Origin: Burkholderiales bacterium | Lineage (GTDB): Bacteria; Pseudomonadota; Gammaproteobacteria; Burkholderiales; Burkholderiaceae_C | Assembly: GCA_947453625.1 (NCBI GenBank) | Contig: CANGHK010000003.1 | Coordinates: forward strand, 101,118 to 165,117 | Length of the DNA: 64,000 bases | Reading direction: 5' to 3' | In this document: piece by piece, positions 8,087-18,509 of the stretch | Layout: every line of letters begins with the position of its first letter | How positions within the stretch are numbered: the first letter of the stretch is position 1 | Translations under genes and position numbers: made by a program | Notes under the pieces: generated by a model | Seen by the model: the letters and a program-made list of their open reading frames with translations, nothing else | What the model was told of the DNA's origin: nothing | Databases searched by the model: none

Positions 8087-9030
8087 GCGCGGGGCGTCAA
8101 CCCGTCCAGCAGCGCGGCAAAGGCCTGCGGCTGGTCGACCATCACATGGTGGTCGGCGTCGGGCAGTTCCAGCACCTGGGTGCCGGCCGGCGCCAGGCTC
8201 AGCGCATGGGCCATCAGTTCGGTCGTCAGCAGCCGCGACCGGCCACCGCGCACCAGCGTGACCGGGCAGCGCGCCTGGCGCAGGTCGCGGTAGGGCCGGC
8301 CGAAATCGAAATGGCGGAACAAAAAGGGATCGAAGCGCCAGACCCAGCCCGGCCGGCCGTCGGGCCCGGCCACCGGCTTCAGGCCGCGGCGCGCGATCAA
8401 GTCGGCGATGAAGGGATGGGCGCAGCCTTGCGGCGGCAGCAGGCGAAAGCGCATCAGCGCCTCGGCCTGGCTGGCGTAGACCCGGGCAGAACGCAGGTTC
8501 TCGACACGGTGGCGACGCCGCGCGTCCGCGCCGGGCGGCGGGCGCAGCGGCGTGTCGACGATCACCGCGCGCGCCAGACGGTCACCGAAACGCGCCGCGG
8601 CGCTCATCAGCGGAAAGCCGCCGAAGGAATGCGCGACCAGCGTCGGCGGCAGCCCAGCCTCGAACAGCCCGGCGCCTTCGGCCACCGCCAGCGCCTCGTC
8701 GGCCCATTGCGCCACGCGGTACTGGGTGCGCCAGCCCGATCCGCCCATGCCGGAAAAACTCATCGCCACGACGCGGCGGCCTTCGCGCAGCAGCGGCGCG
8801 ATGAAGCTGTACCAGTCGGCATGCGCGCCGTTGCCATGCAGCAGCAGCAGGCCGGGGTCACCGACCCGGCCCCAGGCCAGGGTCTCGATGGGCGCGCCCT
8901 GCACCGGCACCTCGAAGCGCTCGGGCGCGTCGGCCAGCGCCTGGCTGAACCAGGCCGGCGCAGGCGGCACCTGGCCAGCAAAGACCGCCAGCGGCGGCGG
9001 GAAATTTGGGGGATGGTGGCGGTGCGGCAT
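8083..9030 (-). CDS. Alpha/beta hydrolase
   Basis: 315 aa single-domain alpha/beta hydrolase. Oxyanion-hole motif LLLHGNGAHADWY, nucleophile elbow VAHSFGG (Ser), catalytic histidine in DADHHVMVD near the C-terminus. The acid residue is not obvious after strand 6 (RGGRSRLLT). The family includes esterases and thioesterases; no specific substrate can be assigned. ATGA overlap with the tandem TetR gene and 33 bp behind the SDR gene indicate one operon. Confidence 0.8.
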   Translation of the reverse strand: MPHRHHPPNFPPPLAVFAGQVPPAPAWFSQALADAPERFEVPVQGAPIETLAWGRVGDPGLLLLHGNGAHADWYSFIAPLLREGRRVVAMSFSGMGGSGWRTQYRVAQWADEALAVAEGAGLFEAGLPPTLVAHSFGGFPLMSAAARFGDRLARAVIVDTPLRPPPGADARRRHRVENLRSARVYASQAEALMRFRLLPPQGCAHPFIADLIARRGLKPVAGPDGRPGWVWRFDPFLFRHFDFGRPYRDLRQARCPVTLVRGGRSRLLTTELMAHALSLAPAGTQVLELPDADHHVMVDQPQAFAALLDGLTPRA

Positions 9031-9063
9031 CGTCAGGGCGAGCGGAGGCAGTTGCGCAGGCTT

Positions 9064-9963
9064 TCAACGCCGGGCAGCCAGCGCCTGCGTCAACTCGTTG
9101 CCGCCCTGGGCCGCGCCGCTGGCGGGCACCTGCTCGCCGGCGCGGTCGCTGACCTGGCCCCAGGCGGCGGCCAGTTGCTCGGGCACGTCAGGCCCCAGCC
9201 CCAGGTGCAGGCCGGTGGTCAGCGTGATGTGGGCGGCCTCGAAGGTGCCGGCACCTGCGCAGGCGATGGCCCGGGTGGGCGCATCCTGCGAGGCCAGCCA
9301 CAGCAGCGCGGGCACCACGGCCTCGGGCTTGAGCGCGGCCAGCATCTCGGGCGGCAGCAGGCCTTCGGTCATCGCGGTGGCGGCAGTGGGCGCCAGGCAG
9401 TTGACCCGGATGTCGCTGCGCGCGCCTTCGATGGACAGCGTCTGCATCAGCCCGACCAGCGCCATCTTGGCCGCGCCGTAGTTGGACTGGCCGAAGTTGC
9501 CGTACAGCCCCGACGACGAGGTGGTCATCACGATGCGGCCGTACTTCTGCGCCGTCATGATCGGCCACACCGCCTGGCAGCAGTGCACCGCGCCCATCAG
9601 GTGGACCTCGATCACCAGCCGGAAGTCATCCATCGTCATCTTGGCGAAGCTCTTGTCGCGCAGGATGCCGGCGTTGTTGACCAGGATGTCGACCCGGCCC
9701 CAGGCGGCCATGGCCTGCGCCACCATCGCGGCCACGGCCGGCGCATCGGTGACCGAGGCGCCGTTGGCGATCGCCTGGCCGCCGGCGGCATGGATCTCGT
9801 CGACCACCGCCTGCGCTGCGGCGCTGTGGCCGCTGGCGTCGCCGAGGTCGTTGACCAGCACGCGGGCGCCGCGCGCGGCCAGCGCCAGCGCATGGGCGCG
9901 TCCCAGGCCGCCACCGGCGCCGGTCACCAGGGCCACCCGGTCAGTAAAGGCTAGAGTCGTCAT
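9064..9963 (-). CDS. SDR family oxidoreductase (peroxisomal MFE-2-like 3-hydroxyacyl-CoA dehydrogenase type)
   Basis: 299 aa short-chain dehydrogenase. NAD-binding glycine motif TGAGGGLGRAH near residue 15, NNAG with GILRDKSFAKM, active-site SSSGLYGNFGQSNYGAAK (Ser-Tyr-Lys). The longer-than-usual insert NDLGDASG and the RDKSF stretch are typical for the dehydrogenase part of peroxisomal multifunctional enzyme type 2 and its bacterial relatives, which oxidise 3-hydroxyacyl-CoA. First gene of the minus-strand operon running to the phosphotransferase. Confidence 0.85.
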   Translation of the reverse strand: MTTLAFTDRVALVTGAGGGLGRAHALALAARGARVLVNDLGDASGHSAAAQAVVDEIHAAGGQAIANGASVTDAPAVAAMVAQAMAAWGRVDILVNNAGILRDKSFAKMTMDDFRLVIEVHLMGAVHCCQAVWPIMTAQKYGRIVMTTSSSGLYGNFGQSNYGAAKMALVGLMQTLSIEGARSDIRVNCLAPTAATAMTEGLLPPEMLAALKPEAVVPALLWLASQDAPTRAIACAGAGTFEAAHITLTTGLHLGLGPDVPEQLAAAWGQVSDRAGEQVPASGAAQGGNELTQALAARR

Positions 9964-10086
9964 CGCGGATTTTGCAGTTTGGAAGTTTTGGTATGGGGAA
10001 CCTGTTGTTTATACCGTAAGTACCAATGGCTTTGCCGGCCGCGGCTTGGAAAGATGCGCATGTCTATTCACAACCGAGGATGCAAC

Positions 10087-10851
10087 ATGGGTTTGTTCGA
10101 TCTCCAGGGTCAGGTGGCAGTGGTCACCGGTTCTTCTCGCGGCATAGGCCGCGCCATCGCCGAACGCTTGGCCGAGCATGGCGCCAAGGTGGTGATCTCG
10201 TCGCGCAAGCAGGACGCCTGCGACGCGGTGGCCGACGCCATCAACACCCGCCACGGCGCCGGTACCGCCATGGCGGTGGCCGCCAGCCTGTCCAGCAAGG
10301 ACGCGCTGCAGGCCCTGGTCGACCGCACGTTGAGCGCGTACGGCCGGATCGACACGCTGGTCTGCAACGCCGCCAGCAACCCCTACTACGGCCCGCTGGC
10401 CGGCATCGCCGACGAGCAGTTCCGCAAGATCCTGGACAACAACATCATCGCCAACAACTGGCTGGTGACCATGGTGTCGCCGCAGATGGCGGCGCGGCGC
10501 TCGGGCTCGATCATCATCGTCTCCTCAATTGGCGGGCTGCGAGGCTCGTCGGTGATAGGCGCCTACTGCATCAGCAAGGCCGCCGACATGCAGCTCGCGC
10601 GCAACCTGGCGGTCGAACTCGGGCCGCACAACGTGCGCGTCAACTGCATCGCGCCCGGCCTGATCAAGACCGACTTCGCCAAGGCGCTGTGGGACAACCC
10701 CGATGCGCTTGCCGCGCGCAATGCCGAGACCCCGCTGCGCCGCATCGGCGAGCCCGACGAGATCGCCGGCGCCGCGGTCTACCTGGCCGCGCCGGCCAGC
10801 CAGTTCATGACCGGGCAATCGCTGGTGATCGATGGCGGCGTGACGATCTGA
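10087..10851 (+). CDS. SDR family oxidoreductase
   Basis: 254 aa from ATG 10087 (MGLFDLQGQ), preceded by a GAGGA ribosome-binding site 6 bp away; the track ORF starts 36 codons too early. Classical [16 protein letters not shown] (NAD(P) loop), [10 protein letters not shown] in place of the usual [12 protein letters not shown]-x6-YCISK active site, and C-terminal [12 protein letters not shown] typical of 3-oxoacyl-ACP reductase-like (FabG/DHRS4-like) enzymes. Divergent from the SDR operon, sharing a 123-bp intergenic region. Substrate unknown. Confidence 0.85.
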   Translation: MGLFDLQGQVAVVTGSSRGIGRAIAERLAEHGAKVVISSRKQDACDAVADAINTRHGAGTAMAVAASLSSKDALQALVDRTLSAYGRIDTLVCNAASNPYYGPLAGIADEQFRKILDNNIIANNWLVTMVSPQMAARRSGSIIIVSSIGGLRGSSVIGAYCISKAADMQLARNLAVELGPHNVRVNCIAPGLIKTDFAKALWDNPDALAARNAETPLRRIGEPDEIAGAAVYLAAPASQFMTGQSLVIDGGVTI

Positions 10852-10856
10852 GCTTT

Positions 10857-10876
10857 CCTGCCCCGCGCGGGGCAGG
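10857..10876. terminator. Perfect 20-bp palindrome after the SDR gene
   Basis: CCTGCCCCGC followed directly by its reverse complement GCGGGGCAGG, 5 bp after the SDR stop codon. As a strong hairpin it probably ends the SDR transcript, although no U-run follows on the plus strand. Confidence 0.5.
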
Positions 10877-10916
10877 CTGTGGCGGCGCCGGCCGGGTCGC
10901 GCAAAATGTGCGCACC

Positions 10917-11744
10917 ATGCCCGCCACTCCACCGATCTGGATAGACGACGACACCGCGCTGCCGCCAACCCGGCTGGCGCTGGGACCGGACAGCGAGGCG
11001 CCAGGCTTGCTGGCCGTGGGCGGCAGGGTGACGCCGCAACGGCTGGAAGAAGCCTACCGGCGCGGCATCTTCCCCTGGTACAGCCCGGGCGACCCGCCGC
11101 TGTGGTGGAGCCCCGATCCGCGCATGGTGCTGCCGGTGGCCGAGTTCAAGCTGTCGCAATCGCTGCGCAAGACCCTGCGCCGCTTCGCGCGCGATCCGGC
11201 TTGCGAGATCCGCATCGACAGCGCCTTCCGGCAAGTCATCACGTCCTGCGCCACGGCGCCGCGCGAGGGCCAGGACGGCACCTGGATCGCGCCCGAGATC
11301 ATCGCCGCCTACAGCGCGCTGCACGGCGCCGGCCGCGCCCACAGCGTGGAGACCTGGGTCGACGGCGAACTGGTGGGCGGCCTGTACGGCGTGGCCATCG
11401 GCGCGATGTTCTTCGGCGAGTCGATGTTCGCGCGCCGCACCGACGCGTCCAAGATCGCGCTGGCGGCGCTGATCGCCTTCTGCCGTGCCCAAGGCATCGC
11501 GCTGATCGACTGCCAGCAGCGCACCCACCACCTGGCCAGCTTTGGCGCCCGGGAGATCCCGCGCGCCGATTTCGAGGCCCATCTCCGCCACGCCCTGGGG
11601 GCTGCAGCACCCAGCGCCTGGACCTATCATTCCGGCCTGTGGACCGGTCTCGACCTGGCGCCGGCAGGGCCTGCGGCGGCGAGCGGCCGGCCCGCAGCCG
11701 CGCCATCCGCCGCCACGCGCGACCCCGAACCCGGAACAGATTGA
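10917..11744 (+). CDS. aat: Leucyl/phenylalanyl-tRNA--protein transferase
   Basis: 275 aa from MPATPPIWI. It attaches Leu or Phe from aminoacyl-tRNA to N-terminal Lys/Arg of proteins, marking them for ClpS-ClpAP. Family hallmarks are complete: [74 protein letters not shown] and H-L-x-S-x-GA. The C-terminus carries an extra Ala/Pro-rich tail of about 35 aa. Upstream of bpt by 18 bp; together they encode both branches of bacterial N-degron tagging. Confidence 0.96.
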   Translation: MPATPPIWIDDDTALPPTRLALGPDSEAPGLLAVGGRVTPQRLEEAYRRGIFPWYSPGDPPLWWSPDPRMVLPVAEFKLSQSLRKTLRRFARDPACEIRIDSAFRQVITSCATAPREGQDGTWIAPEIIAAYSALHGAGRAHSVETWVDGELVGGLYGVAIGAMFFGESMFARRTDASKIALAALIAFCRAQGIALIDCQQRTHHLASFGAREIPRADFEAHLRHALGAAAPSAWTYHSGLWTGLDLAPAGPAAASGRPAAAPSAATRDPEPGTD

Positions 11745-11762
11745 CCCACCCGTGACCCGCCC

Positions 11763-12524
11763 GTGACCCATCCGAAAGAGCTTCCGCTGGCGTCCTTGCA
11801 GTTCTACGCCACCGCGCCCTACCCCTGCAGCTACCTGCCCGACCGGCAGGCGCGCTCGCAGGTGGCCACGCCCAGCCACCTGATCAACGCCGACGCCTAT
11901 TCCAGCCTGGTTGCCAACGGCTTCCGGCGCAGCGGCATGTTCACCTACCGGCCGTATTGCGACAGCTGCCGCGCCTGCCTGCCCTTGCGGGTGCCGGTGG
12001 CCACCTTCACCGCCACGCGCAGCCAGCGCCGGGCCTGGAAGGCGCACCAGTCCCTCACCTCACGCGTGCTGCGGCTGGGCTTCGTGGCCGAGCATTACCA
12101 GCTCTACCTGCGCTACCAGTCGGGGCGCCATGCCGGCGGCGGCATGGACCACGACAGCATCGACCAGTACACCCAGTTCCTGCTGCAGAGCCGGGTCAAT
12201 TCGCGGCTGATCGAGTTCCGCGACCCGTCCGAGGACGGCAGTGGCACGCTGCGCATGGTGGCCATCGTCGATGTGCTCAACGACGGCATCTCGGCCGTCT
12301 ACACCTTCTACGACCCCGACTGCAAGGGCAGCCTGGGCACTTACGGCGTGCTGTGGCAGATCGAGCAGACGCGCCAGCTCAAGCTGCCTCAACTCTACCT
12401 GGGCTACTGGATCGCCCAGAGCGACAAGATGGCCTACAAGGCCGGATTCGGCCCCTGCCAGCTGCTGCGCGACGGGCACTGGGACTGGGCTGAAGACCTC
12501 AGCTCGCCGCAGTCCATCGCCTGA
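11763..12524 (+). CDS. bpt: Aspartate/glutamate leucyltransferase (Bpt)
   Basis: 253 aa with GTG start. Bacterial homologue of eukaryotic ATE1 arginyltransferase; Bpt family members transfer leucine to N-terminal Asp/Glu. Conserved N-terminal cysteine cluster is present (YPCSYL and [15 protein letters not shown]), as are GMFTYRP and the C-terminal GNAT-like region [23 protein letters not shown] and YLGYWI. Immediately follows aat, as in many betaproteobacteria. Confidence 0.94.
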   Translation: MTHPKELPLASLQFYATAPYPCSYLPDRQARSQVATPSHLINADAYSSLVANGFRRSGMFTYRPYCDSCRACLPLRVPVATFTATRSQRRAWKAHQSLTSRVLRLGFVAEHYQLYLRYQSGRHAGGGMDHDSIDQYTQFLLQSRVNSRLIEFRDPSEDGSGTLRMVAIVDVLNDGISAVYTFYDPDCKGSLGTYGVLWQIEQTRQLKLPQLYLGYWIAQSDKMAYKAGFGPCQLLRDGHWDWAEDLSSPQSIA

Positions 12525-12611
12525 GCCTGGCGCTGGGCGCAGCACCGCCGCAAAGCCGGCCACGGACAGGTGCGACAGCGCCCGCGCGGCCTCCGCCCCT
12601 ACAATCCCAGG

Positions 12612-13706
12612 ATGGCAATTTCCCCTGTACCCGAGCTCGTCGCCGAGCTGGCCGCCGGCCGCATGGTGATCCTGGTTGACGAAGAAGACCGCGAAAACGA
12701 AGGTGACCTCGTCCTCGCGGCCGACCATGTGTCGGCCGAGACCATCAACTTCATGGCCAAGTTTGGTCGCGGACTGATCTGTCTGACGCTGACCCGCGAG
12801 CGCTGCGAGCGGCTGCAACTGCCGCCGATGACGATGCGCAACGGCGCCTCGCACAGCACCGCGTTCACGGTCTCGATCGAGGCCGCGCAAGGCGTGACCA
12901 CCGGCATCTCGGCCGCCGACCGCGCCCGCACCGTGCAGGCCGCGGTGGGCCGCGACGCCGTGGCCGCCGACCTGGTGCAGCCCGGCCACATCTTCCCGCT
13001 GCAGGCGCAGGACGGCGGCGTGCTGATGCGCGCCGGCCATACCGAAGCCGGTTGCGACCTGGCGGCGATGGCCGGCCTGACCCCGGCGGCGGTGATCTGC
13101 GAGATCATGAACGACGACGGCACGATGGCGCGGCTGCCCGATCTGCAGGTCTTTGCCCGCGAGCATGGCCTGAAGATAGGCACCATCGCCGACCTGATCG
13201 CTTACCGCTCGCACAACGAGAGCCTGATCGAGCGCGTCGGCGAGCGCGAACTCGTCACCGCCCAGGGCAGCTTCCACTGCATCGCCTTCCGCGACCGCTC
13301 GGGCGGCCTGCACCTGGCGCTGCGCCACGGCCAGTGGGACCAGACCGACGAGGTGCTGGTGCGGGTGCACGAGCCCTTCACCGCGATGGACTTGCTCGAC
13401 ACCGGTCGCAGCCGCCACTCCTGGCCGCTGCCCAAGGCGCTGGCGGCGATCCAGGCCGCGCCCGCCGGCGTGGCCGTGCTGCTCAACTGCGGCCAGGATG
13501 TGCTGACGCTGCTGCCGCAGGTGCTGCCCCAGCAGGCCGCGCAGCCCGCCCGGGCGCAGATGGACTTGCGCACCTACGGCGTGGGCGCGCAGATCCTGCG
13601 CGACCTGGGGCTGAGCCGCATGAAATTGCTGGGCAGCCCGCGCCGCATGCCCAGCATGATGGGCTACGGGCTCGAAGTCACCAGCTTCGTGGCCGCCGGC
13701 CACTGA
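12612..13706 (+). CDS. ribBA: 3,4-dihydroxy-2-butanone-4-phosphate synthase with degenerate GTP cyclohydrolase II domain
   Basis: 364 aa from ATG 12612. The RibB half (1-205) is intact: [60 protein letters not shown]. It converts ribulose-5-P to the 4-carbon precursor of riboflavin. The C-terminal half aligns with RibA but lacks the zinc-binding Cys set: where RibA has ECLTGD...RCDCG this protein reads [15 protein letters not shown], and the QEGR loop is gone. The second half is therefore probably not a cyclohydrolase. Followed by ribH and nusB. Confidence 0.93.
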   Translation: MAISPVPELVAELAAGRMVILVDEEDRENEGDLVLAADHVSAETINFMAKFGRGLICLTLTRERCERLQLPPMTMRNGASHSTAFTVSIEAAQGVTTGISAADRARTVQAAVGRDAVAADLVQPGHIFPLQAQDGGVLMRAGHTEAGCDLAAMAGLTPAAVICEIMNDDGTMARLPDLQVFAREHGLKIGTIADLIAYRSHNESLIERVGERELVTAQGSFHCIAFRDRSGGLHLALRHGQWDQTDEVLVRVHEPFTAMDLLDTGRSRHSWPLPKALAAIQAAPAGVAVLLNCGQDVLTLLPQVLPQQAAQPARAQMDLRTYGVGAQILRDLGLSRMKLLGSPRRMPSMMGYGLEVTSFVAAGH

Positions 13707-13730
13707 GCGCTCATTTTTCCGAAAGATCCC

Positions 13731-14207
13731 ATGCAGAACGCCAACCAGGGCATGCCCGCCGGCGAGGCTGCCAAACTCGACGGATCCAAGCTGTCGATAG
13801 GCATCGTGCAGGCGCGCTTCAATGCCGACTTGACGGCCAAGCTGGCCGAAGCCTGTCTGGCCGAGCTCGCCGCGCTGGGCGTCGAGGCCGACCGCATCCG
13901 CCATGTCACCGTGCCCGGTGCGCTGGAGGTGCCGGTGGCCTTGCAGGCGATGGCCGAGAGCGACGACTTCGACGCCCTGATTGCGCTGGGCTGCATCATC
14001 CGCGGCGAGACCTACCACTTCGAACTGGTGGCCAACGAGAGCGGCGCCGGCGTCAACCGGGTCTCGCTGGACAACACCCTGCCGGTGGCCAACGCGATCC
14101 TGACGGTCGAAAACCTGGACCAGGCCTGGGCCCGCGCCGAGGAGAAAGGCCGGGACGCGGCCCGCGTCGCGGTCGAGATGGCCAACCTGCTGGACGAGCT
14201 GACGTGA
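13731..14207 (+). CDS. ribH: 6,7-dimethyl-8-ribityllumazine synthase
   Basis: 158 aa. Condenses the RibB product with 5-amino-6-ribitylaminouracil, the penultimate step of riboflavin synthesis. Family motifs: [39 protein letters not shown] (with the catalytic-region histidine) and [14 protein letters not shown]-like [15 protein letters not shown]. 24 bp after ribBA and overlapping nusB by 4 bp (GTGA), the standard rib-nusB arrangement. Confidence 0.96.
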   Translation: MQNANQGMPAGEAAKLDGSKLSIGIVQARFNADLTAKLAEACLAELAALGVEADRIRHVTVPGALEVPVALQAMAESDDFDALIALGCIIRGETYHFELVANESGAGVNRVSLDNTLPVANAILTVENLDQAWARAEEKGRDAARVAVEMANLLDELT

Positions 14208-14770
14208 TCGAATTGCCCACCCTGCCAGCTCCGGCCAACGACGCGAATGCTGACGCGATAGCCGCCCCCTCGGGCGCCAAGTCGTCCAACGCGGGCTCGC
14301 CCCGTCCGGCCCGCAAGCCGCAAGCCAAGTCGACCCGTCGCCGCTCGCGCGAACTGGCCTTGCAAGGCCTGTACCAATGGCTGGTCAGCGGCGCAGACGG
14401 CAGCGAGATCGAGGCCCATATCCGCGAGCAGGAAGGCTTCGATAAATGCGACCGCGTGCATTTCGACGCGCTGCTGCATGGCGGCATCGCCGAGGCGGCG
14501 ACGCTGGACGCGGTGTTGGCGCGCCATGTCGACCGCCGCACCAGCGAGTTGTCGCCAGTCGAGCATGGGGTGTTGATGATAGGCACCTACGAACTGACCC
14601 ACTGCATCGACATCCCCTACCGCGTGGTGATCAACGAGGCGGTCGAACTGGCCAAGAGCTTTGGCGGCACCGATGGCCACAAATATGTCAACGGCGTTCT
14701 CGACAAGGCCGCCAGCGACCTGCGGCCGGTCGAGGTCAAGGCCCGCAACGCGGCGCGCCGCGCCGGATGA
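14204..14770 (+). CDS. nusB: Transcription antitermination factor NusB
   Basis: 188 aa using the GTG that overlaps the ribH stop (GTGA). The NusB fold begins about residue 47 ([16 protein letters not shown]) and continues through [23 protein letters not shown] and [31 protein letters not shown]. With NusE it binds boxA RNA during rRNA antitermination. The first 45 residues are a low-complexity Ala/Pro/Lys extension common in this order. The start could be further downstream, but no better codon and ribosome site was seen. Confidence 0.94.
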   Translation: MIELPTLPAPANDANADAIAAPSGAKSSNAGSPRPARKPQAKSTRRRSRELALQGLYQWLVSGADGSEIEAHIREQEGFDKCDRVHFDALLHGGIAEAATLDAVLARHVDRRTSELSPVEHGVLMIGTYELTHCIDIPYRVVINEAVELAKSFGGTDGHKYVNGVLDKAASDLRPVEVKARNAARRAG

Positions 14771-14808
14771 ACCGGGTTTGAGGCCCAGGCTCAGATGAGG
14801 CCGACGCG

Positions 14809-15990
14809 ATGAAGCTGGCCAGCCGGCTCGACCACATCGAGCCCTTCTACGTCATGGAATGCGCCAAGGCGGCGGCGCTGATCGCCGCCAGCCCGGCCTG
14901 CGACCCGGCGCAGGGTGGCGAGCGCATGCTCTTCCTCAACATCGGCGAGCCCGATTTCACCGCCCCGCCGCGGGTCCAGGAAGCCGCCGTTCGTGCCATC
15001 CAAGACGGCCGCACGCAGTACACCGACGCCACCGGCCTGCCGGCGCTGCGCGAGGCCTTGTCGGGCTGGTATGCGCAGCGTTTCGGCCTCGATATTCCGG
15101 CCCGGCGCATCGTCATCACCGCCGGCGCATCGGCCGCGCTGCAACTGGTCTGCCTGGCCTTGTTCGAGGCCGGCGACGAGGTGCTGATGCCCGACCCCAG
15201 CTACCCCTGCAACCGGCATTTCGTCGCCGCCGCGGACGCCGTGGCGCGGCTGCTGCCCACCAGCGCCGCGCAGCGCTTCCAGTTGGACGCCGACGCGGTG
15301 GCGCAGGCCTGGGGCCAGTCCACGCGCGGCGTGCTGCTGGCCTCGCCCAGCAACCCCACCGGCACCTCCATCCACCCCGACGAATTGCGACGCATCGACA
15401 ACATCGTCGGCGGCCACGGCGGGGTGACGATCGTCGACGAGATCTACCTCGGCCTGAGCTACGACGAAGCCTTCGGCCACAGCGCCTTGCAGCTCGGCGA
15501 GCACATCGTCTCGGTCAACAGCTTCTCGAAGTACTTCAACATGACGGGCTGGCGCCTGGGCTGGATGGTCTTGCCCGAGGCCCTGGTCGCGCCCGTGGAG
15601 CGGCTGGCGCAGAACCTCTTCATCTGCGCATCGACCATCGCCCAGCATGCGGCGCTGGCCTGCTTCCACCCCGAGTCGATCGCCGAGTACGAACGCCGGC
15701 GGGCCGAATTCCGGGCCAGACGCGACTTCGTGGTGCCGGCGCTGAACCGGCTGGGCCTGCAGGTGCCGGTGCCGCCCGATGGCGCGTTCTATGCCTACGC
15801 CGACTGCAGCGCGCACAGCGCCGACAGCTGGGAGTTCGCCTTCGCGCTGATGCACAGCGCCCATGTGGCGCTGACGCCCGGGCGTGATTTCGGCCGCCAC
15901 GACCCGGCGCGCTGGTTGCGGCTGTCTTTTGCCAGCAGCCGCGAGCGGCTGGAAGAAGCGCTGCACCGCTTGCAGCGCGTGCTGGCGTGA
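14809..15990 (+). CDS. Pyridoxal-phosphate aminotransferase (class I/II)
   Basis: 393 aa fold-type I aminotransferase. PLP-binding features: GASAALQLVCLALFEAGDEVLM, SPSNPTGTSI, the aspartate/tyrosine pair in VDEIYLGLSYD, and the Schiff-base lysine in SFSKYFNMTGWRLGW; the substrate-binding arginine is in LRLSFA. Closest in style to aspartate/alanine-type aminotransferases of the PLP-dependent AspC/AlaA group. The substrate cannot be fixed. It overlaps ybgC by 4 bp and so is probably transcribed with the tol genes. Confidence 0.88.
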   Translation: MKLASRLDHIEPFYVMECAKAAALIAASPACDPAQGGERMLFLNIGEPDFTAPPRVQEAAVRAIQDGRTQYTDATGLPALREALSGWYAQRFGLDIPARRIVITAGASAALQLVCLALFEAGDEVLMPDPSYPCNRHFVAAADAVARLLPTSAAQRFQLDADAVAQAWGQSTRGVLLASPSNPTGTSIHPDELRRIDNIVGGHGGVTIVDEIYLGLSYDEAFGHSALQLGEHIVSVNSFSKYFNMTGWRLGWMVLPEALVAPVERLAQNLFICASTIAQHAALACFHPESIAEYERRRAEFRARRDFVVPALNRLGLQVPVPPDGAFYAYADCSAHSADSWEFAFALMHSAHVALTPGRDFGRHDPARWLRLSFASSRERLEEALHRLQRVLA

Positions 15991-16433
15991 CGCTGGAGGT
16001 GTTCAGCCACCCGGTCCGGGTCTACTGGGAGGACACCGACGCCGGCGGCGTGGTGTTCTACGCCAACTACCTGAAGTTCTTCGAGCGCGCCCGCACCGAG
16101 TGGCTGCGGTCGCTGGGTCTGGGCCAGCAAGCCTTGCGCGACCAGACTGGCGCCATCTTCGTCGTCAGCGAAACGGCGCTGCGCTACCTGGCGCCGGCCC
16201 GGCTCGACGATTGCCTGACGATCACCGTGCAGCCCGAAACAAGCGATCGCGCCTCGATGAGCTTGCAGCAGCAGGCCTGGCGCACGCATCCGGCAGGCGA
16301 CACGCTGCTGTGCGAAGGCCGGATCCGCATCGGCTGCGTCGATGCCACCACCTTCCGCCCGCGCCGCTTTCCGGCCCAGCTGGCGAACGCAATCGCGATC
16401 GCGATCACAAACCCCGACAGCGTGCCTCCATGA
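15987..16433 (+). CDS. ybgC: Tol-Pal system-associated acyl-CoA thioesterase YbgC
   Basis: 148 aa with GTG start (GTGA overlap with the aminotransferase). Hotdog thioesterase of the YbgC/4-hydroxybenzoyl-CoA type: VYWEDTDAGGVVFYANYLKFFERARTEW contains the catalytic aspartate. The rest of the fold is intact (ETALRYLAPARLDD). It is the canonical first gene of tol-pal clusters and hydrolyses short acyl-CoA thioesters. Overlaps tolQ by 4 bp. Confidence 0.94.
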   Translation: MTLEVFSHPVRVYWEDTDAGGVVFYANYLKFFERARTEWLRSLGLGQQALRDQTGAIFVVSETALRYLAPARLDDCLTITVQPETSDRASMSLQQQAWRTHPAGDTLLCEGRIRIGCVDATTFRPRRFPAQLANAIAIAITNPDSVPP

Positions 16434-17119
16434 ACCAGGACTTCTCGATCATCACCCTGGTGCTGCATGCCAGCTTCGTGGTGCAGCTGGTGATGGCCGG
16501 CCTGCTGCTGACCTCGCTGGCGAGCTGGACCGTGATCTTCAACAAGCTGATCGGCCTGCGCCGGCTGCGCCGCGACAACGACACCTTCGAGACCGAGTTC
16601 TGGTCGGGCAAGAACCTGAACGACTTGCTGACCGCCGCCAGCAGCAAGGCCGGAAGCTCGACGATGGAGCGCATCTTCGCCAGCGGCATGCGCGAGTTCC
16701 TCAAGCTGCGCGAGCGCCGGCAGGAGTCGCAAGCCCAGCTCGACGGCGCGCGCCGCGCGATGCGCGCCAGCCTGCAGCGTGAACTCGACCTGATCGAAGG
16801 CAATGTCGGCTTTCTGGCCAGCGTGGGCTCGGTCAGCCCCTATGTCGGCTTGTTCGGCACGGTGTGGGGCATCATGCATGCGTTCGTCGGCCTGTCCAAC
16901 GTGCAGCAGGTGACCCTGGCCACCGTGGCCCCGGGCATCGCCGAGGCGCTGGTGGCCACCGCCATCGGGCTGTTCGCCGCTATCCCGGCGGTGGTGGCCT
17001 ACAACCGCTTCGCGCGCGACATCGACCGCACCGCGATCCAGCTCGAGAGCTTCATCGAGGAGTTCTCCAACATCCTGCAGCGCAACGCCGTCGCGCCGCA
17101 GACCGGCGCGGCCAGGTAG
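16430..17119 (+). CDS. tolQ: Tol-Pal system protein TolQ
   Basis: 229 aa from the ATG overlapping the ybgC stop. Inner-membrane proton-channel subunit of the Tol complex (MotA/ExbB family). TM1 lies at about 7-32 (FVVQLVMAGLLLTSLASWTVIF); TM2 and TM3 are at about 125-150 and 165-190 (VGLFGTVWGIMHAFVGL; GIAEALVATAIGLFAAIPAVVAYNRF) and contain the conserved channel residues. Powers TolA during outer-membrane constriction. 6 bp before tolR. Confidence 0.95.
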   Translation: MNQDFSIITLVLHASFVVQLVMAGLLLTSLASWTVIFNKLIGLRRLRRDNDTFETEFWSGKNLNDLLTAASSKAGSSTMERIFASGMREFLKLRERRQESQAQLDGARRAMRASLQRELDLIEGNVGFLASVGSVSPYVGLFGTVWGIMHAFVGLSNVQQVTLATVAPGIAEALVATAIGLFAAIPAVVAYNRFARDIDRTAIQLESFIEEFSNILQRNAVAPQTGAAR

Positions 17120-17125
17120 ACCGCG

Positions 17126-17550
<425 letters not shown>

Positions 17551-17551
<1 letters not shown>

Positions 17552-18495
17552 TGGCCAGCGACGCGCTGGCGCGCGATGCGTTGCTGCCGCGCGTCGAAGC
17601 CCGGCTCGGCCTGGGCGCGGCGCTGGCGCTGCTGGCCCATGCCGGCTTGATAGGCGCGCTGGCGCTGGGGCTGAACTGGCGCCTGCCGCGCCAGACCACC
17701 TCGGCAAGCGCCGAGCTGTGGGCCGCCGTGCCGCAGGTGGCGGCGCCCCGGGCGGCACCCGAGCCCCCCCAGCCTCAGGCGCCGACACCGCAGGTGGCGC
17801 CTACGCTGCCCGTCCAGCCCGCCGTGCCGGTGCCGCCCGACGCGGCCGAACTCGAGGCCGAGATCGCGCTGGAGAAAGCCCGCCAGCGCGAGCGTCAACG
17901 CAAGGAACAGCAAGATACCCAACGCCAGAAGCTCAAATTGGAGCGGGCGCTGGAGGACAAACGCCTGGCCGACGACAAGGCCTTGAAATCGGCCCAGAAG
18001 CTGGCCCAGCAGCGCGACCAACAGACCAGGGACGAGAAGGCGCGCGAGGACAAGCGCCTGCGCGACCTGGCCGACCAGCGCGAGCGCCAGCACCAGGCCG
18101 ACGAGGCCAAGGCGCAGGACGCGCTGCTGTCCCGGCAGCGCGAGGAGAACCTCAGGCGCATGCTGGGCCAGGCGGGCGCTGCGGGCGCGGCCAATGCCAC
18201 CGGCAATGCCAGCCACGATGCCGCACCGTCGGCGTCCTACGGCGGGCGCATCAAGGCCACCATCAAGCCGCTGATCATCTACACCGCGCAAGTGGTGGGC
18301 AACGCGACCGCCGAGGTGGAAGTCAAGTGCGCACCCGACGGCAGCATCTTGTCGCGCCGCGTCACCCAACCCAGCGGCAACCCGGCCTGGGACGAGGCGG
18401 TGCTGCGTGCGATAGACCGGGCCCGCGCGCTGCCGCGTGACACCGACGGCCGTATCCCGCCGACGATGCTGCTGACCTTCCCGCAGCGGGACTGA
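17551..18495 (+). CDS. tolA: Cell envelope integrity protein TolA
   Basis: 314 aa. N-terminal TM segment at about 22-44 (GAALALLAHAGLIGALALGL), a Pro-rich linker, a long Glu/Lys/Arg/Gln-rich coiled coil (about 108-208) and a C-terminal TonB/TolA domain (about 240-314; VVGNATAEVEVKCAPDGSI, NPAWDEAVLRAIDRA). It bridges the inner membrane to Pal/TolB. The cluster stops here: instead of tolB-pal the convergent fdx gene begins 14 bp later. Confidence 0.93.
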
Positions 18496-18509
18496 GACCG
18501 ATCAACCCG

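Noticed and set aside
5585-8293. 902-aa plus-strand ORF
   Set aside because: Shadow of the phosphotransferase and tandem TetR genes, low-complexity composition, no recognisable motif.
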